Source: Paroedura picta (taxonomy: Eukaryota; Chordata; Lepidosauria; Squamata; Gekkonidae). From it: DNA of 64,000 nucleotides. Positions 49,769 through 61,139 of this stretch are shown here, one piece after another. The notes beneath the pieces were generated by a model, which worked only from the letters and a program-made list of their open reading frames with translations, ran no database searches and had not been told where the DNA came from. The position numbers and the translations under genes were made by a program. Location: contig NC_135380.1 of NCBI RefSeq assembly GCF_049243985.1, forward strand, positions 23,608,501 through 23,672,500. The letters are read 5' to 3'. The first letter of the stretch is position 1, and each line of letters begins with the position of its first letter.

Positions 49769-50633
49769 GTTTAGGCTACTACTCTCTTGCCTAATTTCCT
49801 TTACATGCTTCAAGGCTGCATCGGATCCCCTGAACATTCCATCCTGTTACCACCACCAGCCGATCAGTTCCGGGGGCTTCACTGCCAGGCAGCGCAACAC
49901 AATACGGCATTATAGAGGTACCCATCTTACAGGTTTTAGATCCCTCTGAAAAGCATGGAGGAAAAGCCTCCTATGCCGTTTCACAGATTTATGACATCTA
50001 CACTCTTCTGAGGTTTCAAAAACGTGATTTACTATTGCTGTATGTAATCGTAAAGAGCTGGCCCCAGTGCTGAGACATTCGTCTCGTATTTTATAAGAGA
50101 TTTGTTTCATATTTTATATATTGCCAAACAAGGAAAGAAAAACACATTTAAAACTTTCTCTGGCTGTTGGAAGAAAAAGGATGAGGAGAAGCCCCCCAAA
50201 TCAATGAGCAGGCATTGCAAAAAGCAAAGTGAGGGTGAAGCAGTATGAATGTAAGGAGGGGGAAATGGGACTGCCCTTCGCTCATATGTCTTTGAAAGAC
50301 CCCCCCCCTTTGCCAGGAGAGGAGATGGAGTTCAGCTTGCTAGCTAACAGGGGCTGATATCTGGAAGATGTTTCCTTCCTCCTGCTCTACAGGTATGTGG
50401 GATACCAAAGGCATGTGACAAAAGGCTCTCGCTCTTCAACTCTGATCTTCTGGGTCACAGCCTTCAACTGGCAGAACAAGTAATCAGGAGAAATAGGAAG
50501 ATTTGCTCTGTACTCAGAAGCCCCCCTTCCCACTTTTCTCTTGTTGATTTCAATGGTATTTGCTCTTTTGTTATCGTAGGCCACTTTGGGCTCCTATTGT
50601 GGAGAAAACAAAAATAAAAAAATAAATCACTAG

Positions 50634-50900
50634 CTAAGGCAGCCAACATGCTGTCTGAACCTCTGACCATGAGGCTGGGAGTTTGATCCCAGCAGCCGGC
50701 TCAAGGTTGACTCAGCCTTCCATCCTTCCGAGGTCGGTAAAATGAGTACCCAGCTTGCTGCTGGGGGGGGGAGTAAAATAGTAATGACTGGGGAAGGGAA
50801 TGGCAAACCACCCCGTATCGAGTCTGCCAAGAAAACGCTAGCGGGCATCACCCCAAGGGTCAGACATGACTCGGTGTTTGCACAGGGGATACCTGTACCT
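50634..50900 (+). repeat. Sauria-type tRNA SINE, slightly 5'-truncated
   Basis: Starts within the head at CTAAGGCAGCCAACATGCTG, GGGAGTTTGATCCCAGCAGC, body CTTCCGAGGTCGGTAAAATG, tail CAGGGGATACCTGTACCTT. A G-rich expansion (GCTGGGGGGGGGAG) lies in the body near 50762-50772. Confidence 0.83.
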
Positions 50901-51244
50901 TAATATGGAAATAGTCTAGGATAATATGACATCAGAGTCAGGACAAACACCCCCCCCAAAAAAATGGGGGTTTTGTTTGCCACCCTAAATGCTTAGCAAG
51001 GGAAGAGTCACTAGGTAACACAGGGGACTCTGTCGTTTGGAGAGAGCCAAAATTATGCAGTGCTTCCACCAATATTTTCAGCTGTTTTGAAAAACTGCCT
51101 TCCTTATTGGATTGTTTTTTTAAGCACCAGAATACTTGTCTATGCGCCAAATGACACCCTCCTCACCTCAGGGAGACTAGCATTGGCAATTTCACTCAAG
51201 GGTCCCTCACTTCCCACCCCAGGACAGCCTAGAATGACAGCAGA

Positions 51245-51503
51245 TGCATTACGGTCCTAGCCCCTACCTGGTGGAATGAGCTCCCAGAGGAGCTGTAGGC
51301 CCTCGGAGAGCTTTCCGCCTTCCGGAGGGCCTGCAAAATGGAGCTCTTTCACCAGGTTTATGGTCTGGGCCTGTGCTAGAGCAGGTGGTATGGGTCCCCC
51401 TTGGCATTGGCAGCTGAACATCTTGGTGCTGAACATCTTGGTCCCCCCCCCCATTGCCTTCAAAAAGTCCTTCCTGTTTTATGGAGGGCTATGTTTTTTT
51501 CTT
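51245..51503 (+). repeat. L2/CR1-type LINE, upstream piece split by BovB
   Basis: TACCTGGTGGAATGAGCTCC, CAGAGGAGCTGTAGGCCC, CTTTCACCAGGTTTATGG in sense direction, then TGCCTTCAAAAAGTCCTTCC. The rest of this element resumes at 52824 after the BovB insertion. Its last 13 bases are the target duplication. Confidence 0.55.
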
Positions 51504-52810
51504 GGCCAAAAGAATGTTCAAACTACCGCACCATTGCACTAATTTCTCATGCTAGCAAAGTTATGCTCAAAATCCTACAAGCTAGGCTCCAGCAATATGT
51601 GGACCGAGAACTTCCAGAAGTACAGGCAGGATTTCGAAGAGGCAGAGGAACTAGAGATCAAATTGCCAACATACGCTGGATCATGGAGAAAGCTAGGGAG
51701 TACCAGAAGAACGTCTACTTCTGCTTCATTGACTATGCTAAAGCCTTTGATTGTGTGGAGCACAACAAATTGTGGCAAGTTCTTAAAGAGATGGGAATAC
51801 CAGAGCATCTTATTTGTCTCTTGAGAAATTTATATGCAGGTCAAGAAGCAACAGTGAGAACTGAACATGGAATCACTGACTGGTTCAAAATTGAGAAAGG
51901 AGTTCGGCAAGGCTGTATACTGTCGCCTTGCCTATTTAACTTGTATGCAGAGCACATCATGCGAAATGCGGGATTAGAGGAGTCACAAATTGGGATCAAG
52001 ATTGCAGGGAGAAATATCAACAACCTCAGATATGCAGATGATACCACTCTAATGGCAGAAAGTGAAGAGGAACTAAAGAGCCTGTTGATGCGGGTGAAGG
52101 AGGAGAGTGCAAAAGTTGGCTTGAAACTCAACATCAAGAAAACAAAGATCATGGCATCCGGCCCTCTCAATTCCTGGCAAATAGATGGGGAAGAAATGGA
52201 GATAGTGACAGATTTTATTTTCCTGGGCTCCAAGATCACTGCAGATGGGGACAGCAGCAAAGAAATTAAAAGACGCTTGCTCCTGGGGAGGAAAGCTATG
52301 GCAAATCTAGACAGCATCCTAAAAAGCAGAGACATCACCCTGCCAACAAAAGTGCGTTTAGTCAAGGCTATGGTATTCCCAGTTGCAATGTATGGCTGCG
52401 AAAGTTGGACCATAAGGAAGGCCAAGCGTCAAAGAATTGAGGCTTTTGAACTCTGGTGCTGGAGAAGACTCTTGCGAGTCCCTTGGACTGCAAGGCGAAC
52501 AAACCGGTCAGTCCTAGAGGAGATCAACCCTGACTGCTCTTTAGAAGGCCAGATCCTGAAGATGAAACTCAAATACTTTGGCCACCTCATGAGAAGGAAG
52601 GACTCCCTGGAGAAGAGCCTAATGCTGGGAGCGGTCGAGGGCAAAAGAAGAAGGGGACGACAGAGAATGAGGTGGCTGGATGGAGTCACTGAAGCAGTAG
52701 GTGCAAACTTAAATGGACTCCGGGGAATGGTAGAGGACAGGAAGGCCTGGAGGATCATTGTCCATGGGGTCGCGATGGGTCGGACACGACTTCGCACATA
52801 ACAACAACAA
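51504..52810 (+). mobile_element. BovB/RTE LINE, 5'-truncated, RT frame open
   Basis: Encodes the C-terminal part of a BovB reverse transcriptase with no stop from about 51506 to the TAA at 52799-52801: AKECSNYRTIALISHASK-like start (here PKECSNYRTIALISHASK), RT core FIDYAKAFDCVEHNKLW, GVRQGCILSPCLFNLYAEH, catalytic YADD at 52031-52042, and C-terminal block KYFGHLMRRKDSLEKSLMLG, MRWLDGVTEAVG. The 5' endonuclease domain is absent. Ends with GGTCGGACACGACTTCGCAC and (ACA)n. An exact 13-bp duplication ATGTTTTTTTCTT flanks it (51491-51503, 52811-52823). Recent by its open frame and intact duplication. The in-frame ATG at 51401 is in host DNA. Confidence 0.95.
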
Positions 52811-52823
52811 ATGTTTTTTTCTT

Positions 52824-52945
52824 ACCACTTCTTGTTGCATTTATAGAAATTGGGGTTTTATCAGGTTTTATGGATTGTTTATGTGTGACCCGCTGCAATC
52901 CGGTTTCTGAGAGCGGTTTAAATCCAACAAACAAACACATGCATA
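52824..52945 (+). repeat. L2/CR1-type LINE 3' terminus, downstream piece
   Basis: GGGGTTTTATCAGGTTTTAT, GGATTGTTTATGTGTGACCC, GCTGCAATCCGGTTTCTGAG, AGCGGTTTAAATCCAAC, then ACAAACAAACAC tail. Completes the element begun at 51245. Confidence 0.55.
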
Positions 52946-53369
52946 CATACAAACATACATAGTATAACTTGCACTATGGGTAGCCCAAGGGGTGGTCCAC
53001 ATGCCAGACACAACCCCTATCCCTTCAAGGCCATTTCAGTTCTCTCCCAGAGGCTCCACTAAATGTCTAGCAACGTACTGTAGTTTCACTCACAAGGAGA
53101 ATAAATTGTATTCGTGCGCTGCAAGAGATACAGACGTTCCATAGTACTCCTCTCTTTGGGTTTAGTAGGTAATCTGCAGCTATGCTGATAATACTTACCA
53201 GGATCTGTGACTTTCCCCACTCCAGAACTCTTCACAAACTTGCCTCATCTTTCTACCTGGATTTTACCTGATATTTTGAGAACTCTACTCTCCCTCCGCC
53301 AGTCACTCATCCCTCTTTGCCTTCAAATCCTTACCTCAGAATTGGGTGTGGCGGATGAAGGGTTTGGGA

Positions 53370-53531
53370 AACTCAGGTATGAATCCTTACTCTGCCATGG
53401 GAACATACTGGGTGAAACTTGGGCCAGCCACATGCTCTCAGCGCACACTACCTCACAAGTGTTGTTGTGAAGATAAAACAGAGGAGAGAACAATGCAAGC
53501 CACTTTGGGGAGGAAGGTGGGGATGAAATAA
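53370..53531 (+). repeat. tRNA-headed SINE, 3' part
   Basis: TACTCTGCCATGGGAACATA, CTGGGTGAAACTTGGGCC, ACCTCACAAGTGTTGTTGTG, AAGATAAAACAGAGGAGAG, AAGCCACTTTGGGGAGG, GGGATGAAATAAAG. The tRNA-like head is degraded. Confidence 0.6.
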
Positions 53532-53934
53532 AGATCTTGGCGTCAATAGTAAAGACCTCTTCCCCCAGCTAACCCCTGAAAAGGCAGTTATACATTTACC
53601 CCTCCTTCCCTTCCCTGTAGTGTCTGCCCCCCCCCCAACACACACACACCCATGCACAAAGAAGTGTCAACATTTTAGACTCCAAGCTCCCCAGGGCAGG
53701 GTGCCCTTCTTCCCCCCTCCCTTCTTGTGTTACTGTGCAAAGTGCTGGGTGGATTGACAGCACTCCAGCCTAACAAAGGACAGCAATTTCATTATAGAAC
53801 GTGGCCATCTGCGGCTACCGCAGCCTGTGTGGCAGAATGCACTTCTGGTCCCCGGAGGCTACAGCGGCCTCTGAGAATGTAGTAATGCCCATTGCTGACT
53901 AATGCTTGTTCTAGATTAAGCAGACAGAGAGTAT

Positions 53935-54133
53935 CTTTTTATCCTACTGGGCTTTTATCCCACCCTTCCCCCAAGGAGCTCAGGGGGCATTCGTGGTTCT
54001 CTCCCATTTTCAGAATTACCCTGCGAGGCAGGAAAGGCTGAGAGAGAGAGACTAGTCATACTTCATCCAGAGAGCTTCATTGTGGGATGGGGTTTGAGTG
54101 TGGGTCTCCCACATCCTAGTCTGACATGCCAAT
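53935..54133 (-). repeat. tRNA-headed SINE
   Basis: Plus strand TTATCCCACCCTTCCCCCAA, GGAGCTCAGGGGGCATTCG, TCTCCCATTTTCAGAATTAC, CCTGCGAGGCAGGAAAGGCT, GGGTCTCCCACATCCTAGTC. Reverse orientation of the 12406 family. Confidence 0.62.
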
Positions 54134-54134
54134 T

Positions 54135-54438
54135 CAGCTTTTTGTCAACCATGGAGGAATCCCTGAAATATGTTACTGGCTTTGAGGAACCCTGGAAGTG
54201 GTGACAAAACCCTTCAGAGAAGAGGCTGAGGAAATAAGATGCGGGAACCAGCTAATCCATTGGTCACTCAATCATTTACCGTGTCCACTGTGAAGAAAGA
54301 GACTAGGCCTGTAGAGCAACAGGGGAAGGAGGCTCCAGTGATGTCAGCAGCCACCCAAATTTCTGGGAAAGGGACAGAACCCCTGGGGAGCTCTTGTGTA
54401 ACCCCATGGTTTCCCAGAACCCGTGTTGAGAATCCCTG
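54135..54438. mobile_element. Probable decayed hAT copy
   Basis: Left end CAGCTTTTTGTCAACCATGG, right end CCGTGTTGAGAATCCCTG, internal ATCCCTGAAATATGTTACTG and GGTTTCCCAGAACCC resemble the CAGGCTTTCTCAACC family. No convincing target duplication, so the family call is tentative. Confidence 0.45.
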
Positions 54439-54837
54439 CTCTAATCTTTGCTCCAAATGACGCAGAAGGGGTGGGCGTGAAACAGGAGAATGTCAAGGTG
54501 GCAGAGTGGCTGGCATTATTTCACACCTCGGGTGGAGAATCACCCCATGTTAAACATCTCCTGTCAAGAGAAAGCAGAAGCTAGAACCTGAGGCCTGCGG
54601 GGCTAATCCTTCACTTGCTCTGAGGCTTTTTTTTTAATGCAGCAGAACAGAAAGTGGGAATTCAGTACCTGAAGGCTGATGCGGTACCGTCCGTTCCGCG
54701 CATGGGGTGTGGGTGTGTGTGTCATTCAAATGGCATCACCTCCCTGCAGTCTGGCAAAGTATAGTCTATTCTAACACTTTGAGATCCTACTAACTCATTT
54801 TGCTGCACGTGTTGACCAAGCATTACAATCGCCACAC

Positions 54838-55005
54838 ACAGCACTGATAAAGCTGTTCTGACCGAGCAGTAATCTCAGGGCTCTCTCAGCCTCACCTCCC
54901 TCACAGGGTGTCTGTTGTGGGGAGAGGAAAGGGAAGGCCAATGGAAGCTGCTTTGAGACTCCTTCTGGTAGAGAAAAGTGACATATAAGTACCAACTATT
55001 CTTCT
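54838..55005 (+). repeat. tRNA-derived SINE, 5'-truncated
   Basis: GCACTGATAAAGCTGTTCTG, CAGTAATCTCAGGGCTCTC, GAAGCTGCTTTGAGACTCC, TTCTGGTAGAGAAAAGTG, tail TATTCTTCTAT. Lacks the tRNA-like head of the 19591 and 24666 copies. Confidence 0.7.
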
Positions 55006-55029
55006 ATACGTGCAAAGCACGCCCGAGCA

Positions 55030-55125
55030 GGCATAGGGGGTCATATCTGAAATGTTACCCACCCTGAGCCTCGTGGGAAGGGTGGGTTAGAAAAATAAAG
55101 ATTTGTTTGTTTATATTATTGAGCT
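55030..55125 (+). repeat. LINE 3' terminus (L2/CR1 type)
   Basis: TTACCCACCCTGAGCCTCGT, GGGAAGGGTGGGTTAGAAAA, ATAAAGATTTGTTTGTTT. Matches the (A/G)CCC(A/G)CCCTGAGCC ... GGGTGGGTTATAAATAAA squamate LINE end. Confidence 0.55.
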
Positions 55126-56208
55126 TATATCCTCCCACTCCAGGCCAGTCCTCATGAACACATCTTTAGATTAGAACGATGAACACCCCCAAACATCTGA
55201 TAGTGGCCCTTTTTCTGGATTAGAAGTAATGGCACAGTTCACCAGCATACTCAACAAGCTTCGCTTTCGGAATAAGAGTCAGAATTTACACTCTCAGGTG
55301 AGATCCCTTTCAGTGTTTCTGGAAGTGTTACTGATCAGGGCATTCCTCCTCTCTGGAAATAAAAGTCTAGAGTTGAGACTCATGCAGAAGTACAATGCTT
55401 CCTCTGCAGGCCTGTAATTTTGCTCTACAATGGGAGTGACTGGATGATCCAGTCGCATCTGGTTCAGATGGAAGGCCGAAGGATCTGCCTCCACTGAAAG
55501 GAGGCAAAACTGCAACAATGAAGCATGAAGAGTCACAACAGGCAGGCTCTTCTTTGAATGGGCACTTGAACCCCAAAACGGTTTTCATTGCTCCAGTGCT
55601 ATTTATTACTCATGAGAATTATAAGAATTAACTCTTTCCATGCTCAGAAGAGAGACTTTAACTGCCCTGGCTAAGGAGCTGTATTCAAATTTAGAAGTGT
55701 TACAAAGGCAACAGATTTAAAACTTTCTATTATTTAATTGCACAGAAGGGACTCAGTAGAAGTCCGGAAGCCCTGCTAAGCTTGCTTTTCACCCACATAC
55801 TTGATGCAGAAAGGGATCAGCAATACCTTCCAGTGAGCAGTAAGAACTTGTTTGTGTGTATGGGTGGGGGGGAGACACCACCAAAATACAGACCCTGCAG
55901 TTTCACTTTTGTTCCGAAATCAGAGCTAGCTTTTCAGCAAGCATCTGAAGCCAGATGAAGCCACATCCAGATTGCAAATACAGGAAGAGGGTCCTATGCC
56001 AATAAAAGGGAAATACACACATTTGCCGCTGTCAGAAACAACCATTCCCAAAGTGCCTGATCCAGAGAGAAACTCTCCTAGCAATCCCTGTTAAAAGGAA
56101 CAGGGTCTGAGCAAAAGCAGCTAGGTCATTTCAATGGTGCCTGAGCAAGAGAACTTCTTACCGGGTTGTGCTGTCTCTTCCTCACATCTCGGCCTTGACA
56201 CCCCATAG

Positions 56209-56345
56209 CAGGGGTAGTCAAACTGCGGCCCTCCAGATGGCCATGGACTACAATTCCCAATGAGCCCCTGCCAGCATTTGCTGGCAGGGGCTCATGGGAA
56301 TTGTAGTCCATCGACATCTGGAGGGCCGCAGTTTGACTACCCCTG
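56209..56345. mobile_element. hAT foldback element, 137 bp, 8-bp TSD
   Basis: CAGGGGTAGTCAAACTGCGG ... CCGCAGTTTGACTACCCCTG, inner stems and a CAGCATTTGCTG turn, flanked by exact CCCCATAG (56201-56208 and 56346-56353). About 1.2 kb from CNNM4 exon 1, within intron 1. Confidence 0.93.
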
Positions 56346-57514
56346 CCCCATAGCATTAAACACAAGCATTTGTATTTATTTCCTGGAGGAGACACTGGGG
56401 TCTGCTCAGAATCAGAAGAGTCCACCACTGGTCCACAAGGGATAGACAGCATCCCAGTGTGATAGACAAAACATGTAAGAGATGGACAGTAGCAGAGCAG
56501 CTGTAAAGCATATCTGACACTTTAAAGTGTCTCCTTCATCTTCTCTTGACGTCTCTTTGGGATGCCTCCAGAAGTGGTTGGAAATCACTCTAGGGTCGAG
56601 AAGCATGGGCATCAGTAGCTTGACTGAAGCCCAGTAAGGGTGTGTATGGATTCATAGAAGTTAGCTATGCTCACGCATGACCACTGTGCCAGGACTGCTC
56701 AAGGCTGCCCCTATGCCAATTCTGAAGCTGCCCTCCTTATAAACTCAGAGAGCAGCATGCTTTGCAAGTGCCTCTCCTTTGCAAAGCGGTCCCTGAGGCT
56801 TCGTTGCCCCAGGTTCTGTTCTCAGTTATTACGGTCTAATGCTGGAGCTATATTTTCCTGGCTCTTCACCCAGCTAATCTGAGCCAAGACCGGAAGGATC
56901 TCATCCTGGAAGGATTCCATTTCTCACTTTCATCCTATTGATCCCTGTTAGTTTGCTTTCCTGCATGGAAGCTGTTGTACATCAAGCAGTCCTGAAAAAT
57001 CTCTTTGGAAAATCTTGGGCTTGTTTCTTTTCTTTCCTTTTTGTTTTAAGTCATCTCGATTGATATCAGCACAAAGTGCTTGACTGTATGAATCAGGGTT
57101 ATGACCCCCATTCAGCACAGACTAGCACAAACATTAACTTGGGCGGCCCAATCAAAATGTTTGTGTGAATCAGACATCCTGTCCATTTTTCTTTAACTAA
57201 GACTACAACCCGAAACATCCTTAATAAGTGAAGACCAACTGAACTCACTGGGGTTTATTTTTAAGTAAATCTACCCAGGACTGGGCTGCATAACCGATTC
57301 CGAGAAACAAGCACAGATGTTGATGACCATTTCAGACATTACCTTGTACTGTGTCAACGACACACGTGTGCATATTATATAAGCAAACACATCAGAGCTA
57401 AAACTGGCTGCGACCCTCTGCTGGGTAGACACCAGATGTGTGAAATGGTTCTAAGAATACACCAACCTGGTCCTAACACATGAACATTCCATGGAGAATT
57501 CACACCTCCCTTAC

Positions 57515-58937
57515 CCTTTTTGAATTCCTCTAGCATGGCGTCCAGCTTGGTATCATGGAAGACGAAATGGACCGGGTGATTGTAGAACTTCGTGATTGTT
57601 TTGAGGGTGGTGCAGTCATCCGGGTCAACAAACGCCAGATCTTTCACATAAAGTATATCCACAATGTTGGATCGCTCCTCCTCGTAGACCGGGATACGGG
57701 TATAGCCACTCTCCATGATCTCGGACATCGTATTGAAATCCAATATGGCGTCACTGTTGATCATGAAACAGTCATGGAGTGGGGTCATGACATCCTCCAC
57801 TGTCTTAGTCCTGAGCTCCAGGGCCCCCTGAATCATATTTAGCTCCTCCTTCACCAGGTCATTGTAAGGCTCTGTTATCTTCAGCATCTCCACCAACTTC
57901 TCCCGATTGTACACGGTGCCAATCTCCTGGCCAAGCACCCAGTCCAATATCTTGCTGATAGGGTAGGAGAGGGGGAAAGTCAACAGCATGAAGAATTTGG
58001 TGAGAATGATGGTGTTGGCCCCCACCGCTAAGCCGTGTCGGGAGCACATGGCCTGCGGGACAATCTCTCCAAAGATGACAATGCCCGAGGTGGAAGCGAT
58101 GACGGCCCCCAGCCCAGAGCCGATGAGGTCATCCAGCAGGATGGTCAGGGTGGTGTTGACCAACACGTTCCCCAGGAGGAGGGAGCAGAGTAAGTAGTTG
58201 CCCTTCCGGCGGATGGGCTCGATCTTGCGGGCATAGCGCTTCTCCGTCTCCGTGCCACAGTTCTGCACGATGCGCAGCTCCATGGGGTCCAGAGCCATGA
58301 GGCCTAAGTTGAGGCCGCTGAACATGCCCGAAAGCAACAGGAGGAGGAAGATGAGGGAAATCTGAAACCAGAGGGGCAGCAAACGCGGGGGATCTTCCAA
58401 CACTTCGATGACAGCATCCTTGCCCTCCAGGCGCACCCGGGGCTGCCCGGGGCCACTCTGGGTGCACAGCACATAGCACTTGGACTGCTCACCCTTCCGC
58501 AGTTTCTGGACCCTCACGATCACCACGGCGGAGGTGTTGCGGATTTCGACCACGTGAGGTTCCACCTCCAGGTCCTGGGTCTTCTCTGGGCAGGTCGTGT
58601 TGGCCCAGTTGAAGCTGGCGTTGGACGGGACGTACTCGGAGAAGGACACCAGCTCGGAGATGCGGGCGTGCATCCCCATCCCGTAGAGGCGCAGGTAGAT
58701 CTCTCTGCCTTCCAGCACCTGGATAATGCCGGAGTCCAGGACGTCCGGGACTGCCTGGCTGGTCTTCTCCAGCCTCATGCCCAGCACCAGGGGGCCGCTG
58801 CAGGGCGGGCTCTCTTTCCCCGCGGCGGCGGCTTGCCAGAGGAGGCTCCCCAGGAGCAGCAGCGGACCCAGCGGGCGCCGTGCGGGTCCCCCGGGCTCGC
58901 CCCCTCCGTGCCGGCGCCCGCTCGAGCTCAGCGCCAT
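57515..58937 (-). CDS. CNNM4: CNNM4 coding exon 1, residues 1-475
   Basis: Encodes most of a CNNM magnesium transport protein, which in mammals moves Mg2+ across basolateral membranes. In order: signal segment (about 22-40), extracellular domain with sequons N106-A-S, N113-T-T and N134-T-S, DUF21 membrane domain (about 185-365) with [19 protein letters not shown] at 203-221, [20 protein letters not shown] and [20 protein letters not shown], then CBS1 with [20 protein letters not shown] and part of CBS2 with [21 protein letters not shown] chose the ATG at 58937 (AAC ATG G, strong context); an in-frame ATG at 59033 has a weak context (CGT ATG C) and would add 32 arginine-rich residues ahead of the signal segment. 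The donor is AAAAAGG|GTAAGG. CNNM4 rather than CNNM2 is supported by exons 4-7. The seven exons total 2364 bases including the stop (787 aa; mammalian CNNM4 about 775). Confidence 0.96.
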
Positions 58938-59330
58938 GTTAGACTCGCCTGGGCGGCCGCTCCGCTCGCTAACTTGGCTCGCGCGCGGGGCGGGGGGAGA
59001 GAGGCGCGCGTCACGGACTCGCCTCTTTTGCATACGGCACGCCCCCGCCCCGGCCGCCCCGAGGAGGTCCCGGGGCGGGGGGGCGGGGCCGCGCGCTTAA
59101 GGAGGCGCCGGCCACGGTGACGTCGCCGCTCTGGCAGCTGAAGCTCGCGCGGGGGGCGGCCCCGGGCGCAACCGGGAAGGAGGCGCGCGGGGGGACGGGG
59201 GCGCCCCTGGCTTGGCTGCGCAGGGCCAGTTCCGGGGCCTCGTAGTCCCCGGCACGGGATGGAGAGCCCGTGGCCAGTTTGGGGCTGTTCTTCTGGCGAT
59301 CGCGTGTGATACTGGGGGGGGGGGTGTTCA
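58938..59330 (-). promoter_or_regulatory. CNNM4: CNNM4 CpG-island promoter / 5' UTR
   Basis: Extremely CpG-rich DNA upstream of the CNNM4 ATG. Contains a GC-box cluster GGGGCGGGGGGGCGGGGCC at 59072-59090, a CRE-like TGACGTCG at 59118-59125 (7 of 8 to TGACGTCA), and a G run at about 59313-59322. No TATA box in a sensible place, so a CpG-island type start is likely. The exact start site is not determinable here. Confidence 0.65.
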
Positions 59331-59932
59331 TTTATTACTACTACTACTATTATTATGATTTATTGCACTCAAGGATTGAGCTTCTGCCTTGGAGAGAGAA
59401 CCCCCTAATCGATACGAGGGGCTGATGGATGCAATGGTGGAGTGGAGACCCAGGCGAGAACAAGGGCAGCGCTCCCTGCCTCCGCCTGACGAGAGGCACC
59501 TGGAACGGCGTGCAAGACTCGCGGGGCGGGCCTCGCTGCATTCATTGCCGGCTCTGGGTAAACATGCAAAGAACCGGATTGGAGTGCTGCAGGCGTTGGG
59601 ATCTTTTCTCCGTTTCCCCGTCCCCCGTCTTATTGTTGTTGTTGTTATTATTATTATTTTGCAAGGCTCGTGTATTTATTTTTAATAAATAAAATAAATA
59701 TTTGTTGTGGCCTGCCCTTCCTTCAAAGCTCAGGACAAGTATTCTGCAAGGACCGCGACGAGAAGACGTTCGGCAGGTGGGTTTGAGCATCCGATATAGC
59801 TAAGGAGAGGGCAAGGCTCATTTCACCGGGTGAAATGAGCTTGGCAAGTAGATGACAAGAGATGCAGAAGCATGTTCCAAACTTCCCCGCGGTTTTTGCA
59901 ACTTCCTGGGGATTTCCTGGACAGAGACCTAC

Positions 59933-60062
59933 GGCCTATTCCGCATACAATACATAATGCACTTTCAATGCACTTTAGACGTAGATTTTCCTGTTCTGCA
60001 CAGGAAAATTCAGCTGACAAAGCACACTGAAAGTGCATTATCTGATGTGTGCACAATGGGCC
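59933..60062. repeat. Palindromic MITE-like element (GGCCTATTCCGCAT ends)
   Basis: Left arm GGCCTATTCCGCATACAATA, ATAATGCACTTTCAATGCAC; right arm AAAGCACACTGAAAGTGCAT, TATCTGATGTGTGCACAATG, GGCC. Second copy of the element at 21904. CAGGAAAATTCAGCTG lies near the middle. No clear duplication. Confidence 0.6.
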
Positions 60063-60686
60063 CTGTTCCCAGGAGAAAATGGCTGCTTTGGAGAGAGGGC
60101 GCCTTGACATTATACCCTGTTGTTGTTCCTCCTCCGGATCCATTCCAGAATCTTCGAGAATTCCCAACTTGGAGCTGACAACACCAGGGGCTGAGAGAAG
60201 CTTGTGGTGGAGTTGCTTCTCTCACCCCCAACCAACTGCCTTGCTGGCCTCCTAGAACTATGTGGAGGGGACAGGCTTTCCCCAAAGAATTTTCTGCAGG
60301 CATAAACCTCCAAGAGACCGTTAACCTTGGCCTGATTTCTGTTCCCTCTCCCCTCCCGCCTGCTCATTCAGTTTTAATTATTCAACAGTTCTGGGCTCAT
60401 CATTTTCTTTCAAAGTAAACACAATAATGGCAGGAAGGAGCAGAAAAAACAACAGATTCTCCTCCTCCTCCGGCCTTCGATCCCCGTGTAGTGCTCAGTC
60501 AGCAGGAGCCAATGTAGAAAATTATTTAGTGTCAGGTTTTTGGACATGGAAACTTCCAAAAGGAGCCCTTTGAGTACTGATCAAAGGTGGTTTTTGATAC
60601 TGTTAATAAAAATGCTGATTGTAAATTTAACTTTCAGCTGTTTGGGTTTTTTCTTAAGTAATTGCTATTGACGATGAGTCTTTGGC

Positions 60687-60870
60687 TACATATTTAGAAT
60701 TGTAGAATAGAATCAGAACCATAGAGTTGGAAGGAACCTCCAACGTCAATCATCCAAGCCCCTGCAGAATGCAGGAGATTCACAACTACCTGCCCACCCG
60801 CAGTGACCCCAATTCCATGCCCAGATGATGCCCTCCCCCCAAAAAAAATCCCTGGCCAGTGAGCAAATCG
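60687..60870 (-). repeat. CR1 LINE 3' end
   Basis: Plus strand ATTGTAGAATAGAATCAGAA, CCATAGAGTTGGAAGGAACC, CCCCTGCAGAATGCAGGAG follows the reversed CR1 terminus as in the 44519 copy; 5'-truncated. Confidence 0.7.
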
Positions 60871-61139
60871 TGAGTAGAGACCTGCAATCCAAAATGTGAC
60901 AAGTTCTATTTGAATCACCATGTGAAACTTGCCTTTCCTCGCCACTGTAAACATTGCCGACAGCACGCTGGAACTGAGTGTAGTGAGGTTTTTCCAAAAG
61001 CCCTCTTGACATTCTATGGTCTGGGGTCTTTTCCTATATCCATGCCTTCTCCCTCTCAAAGACCTGGCTCCCCCCAGACCATCTGCACAGGGTTGCTGCC
61101 CTCCAAGTGGCACCTGGATTACACCACTATTACGGCTGA

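Noticed and set aside
51401-51503. In-frame ATG upstream of the BovB reverse transcriptase
   Set aside because: These codons lie in the older LINE and the target duplication, outside the BovB insertion; the apparent protein start is chimeric.
58554-59120. 188-codon plus-strand open frame at the CNNM4 5' end
   Set aside because: Antisense shadow of exon 1 and the CpG island; arginine/alanine-rich with no recognisable domain. Not LMAN2L, which would be expected upstream in mammals.
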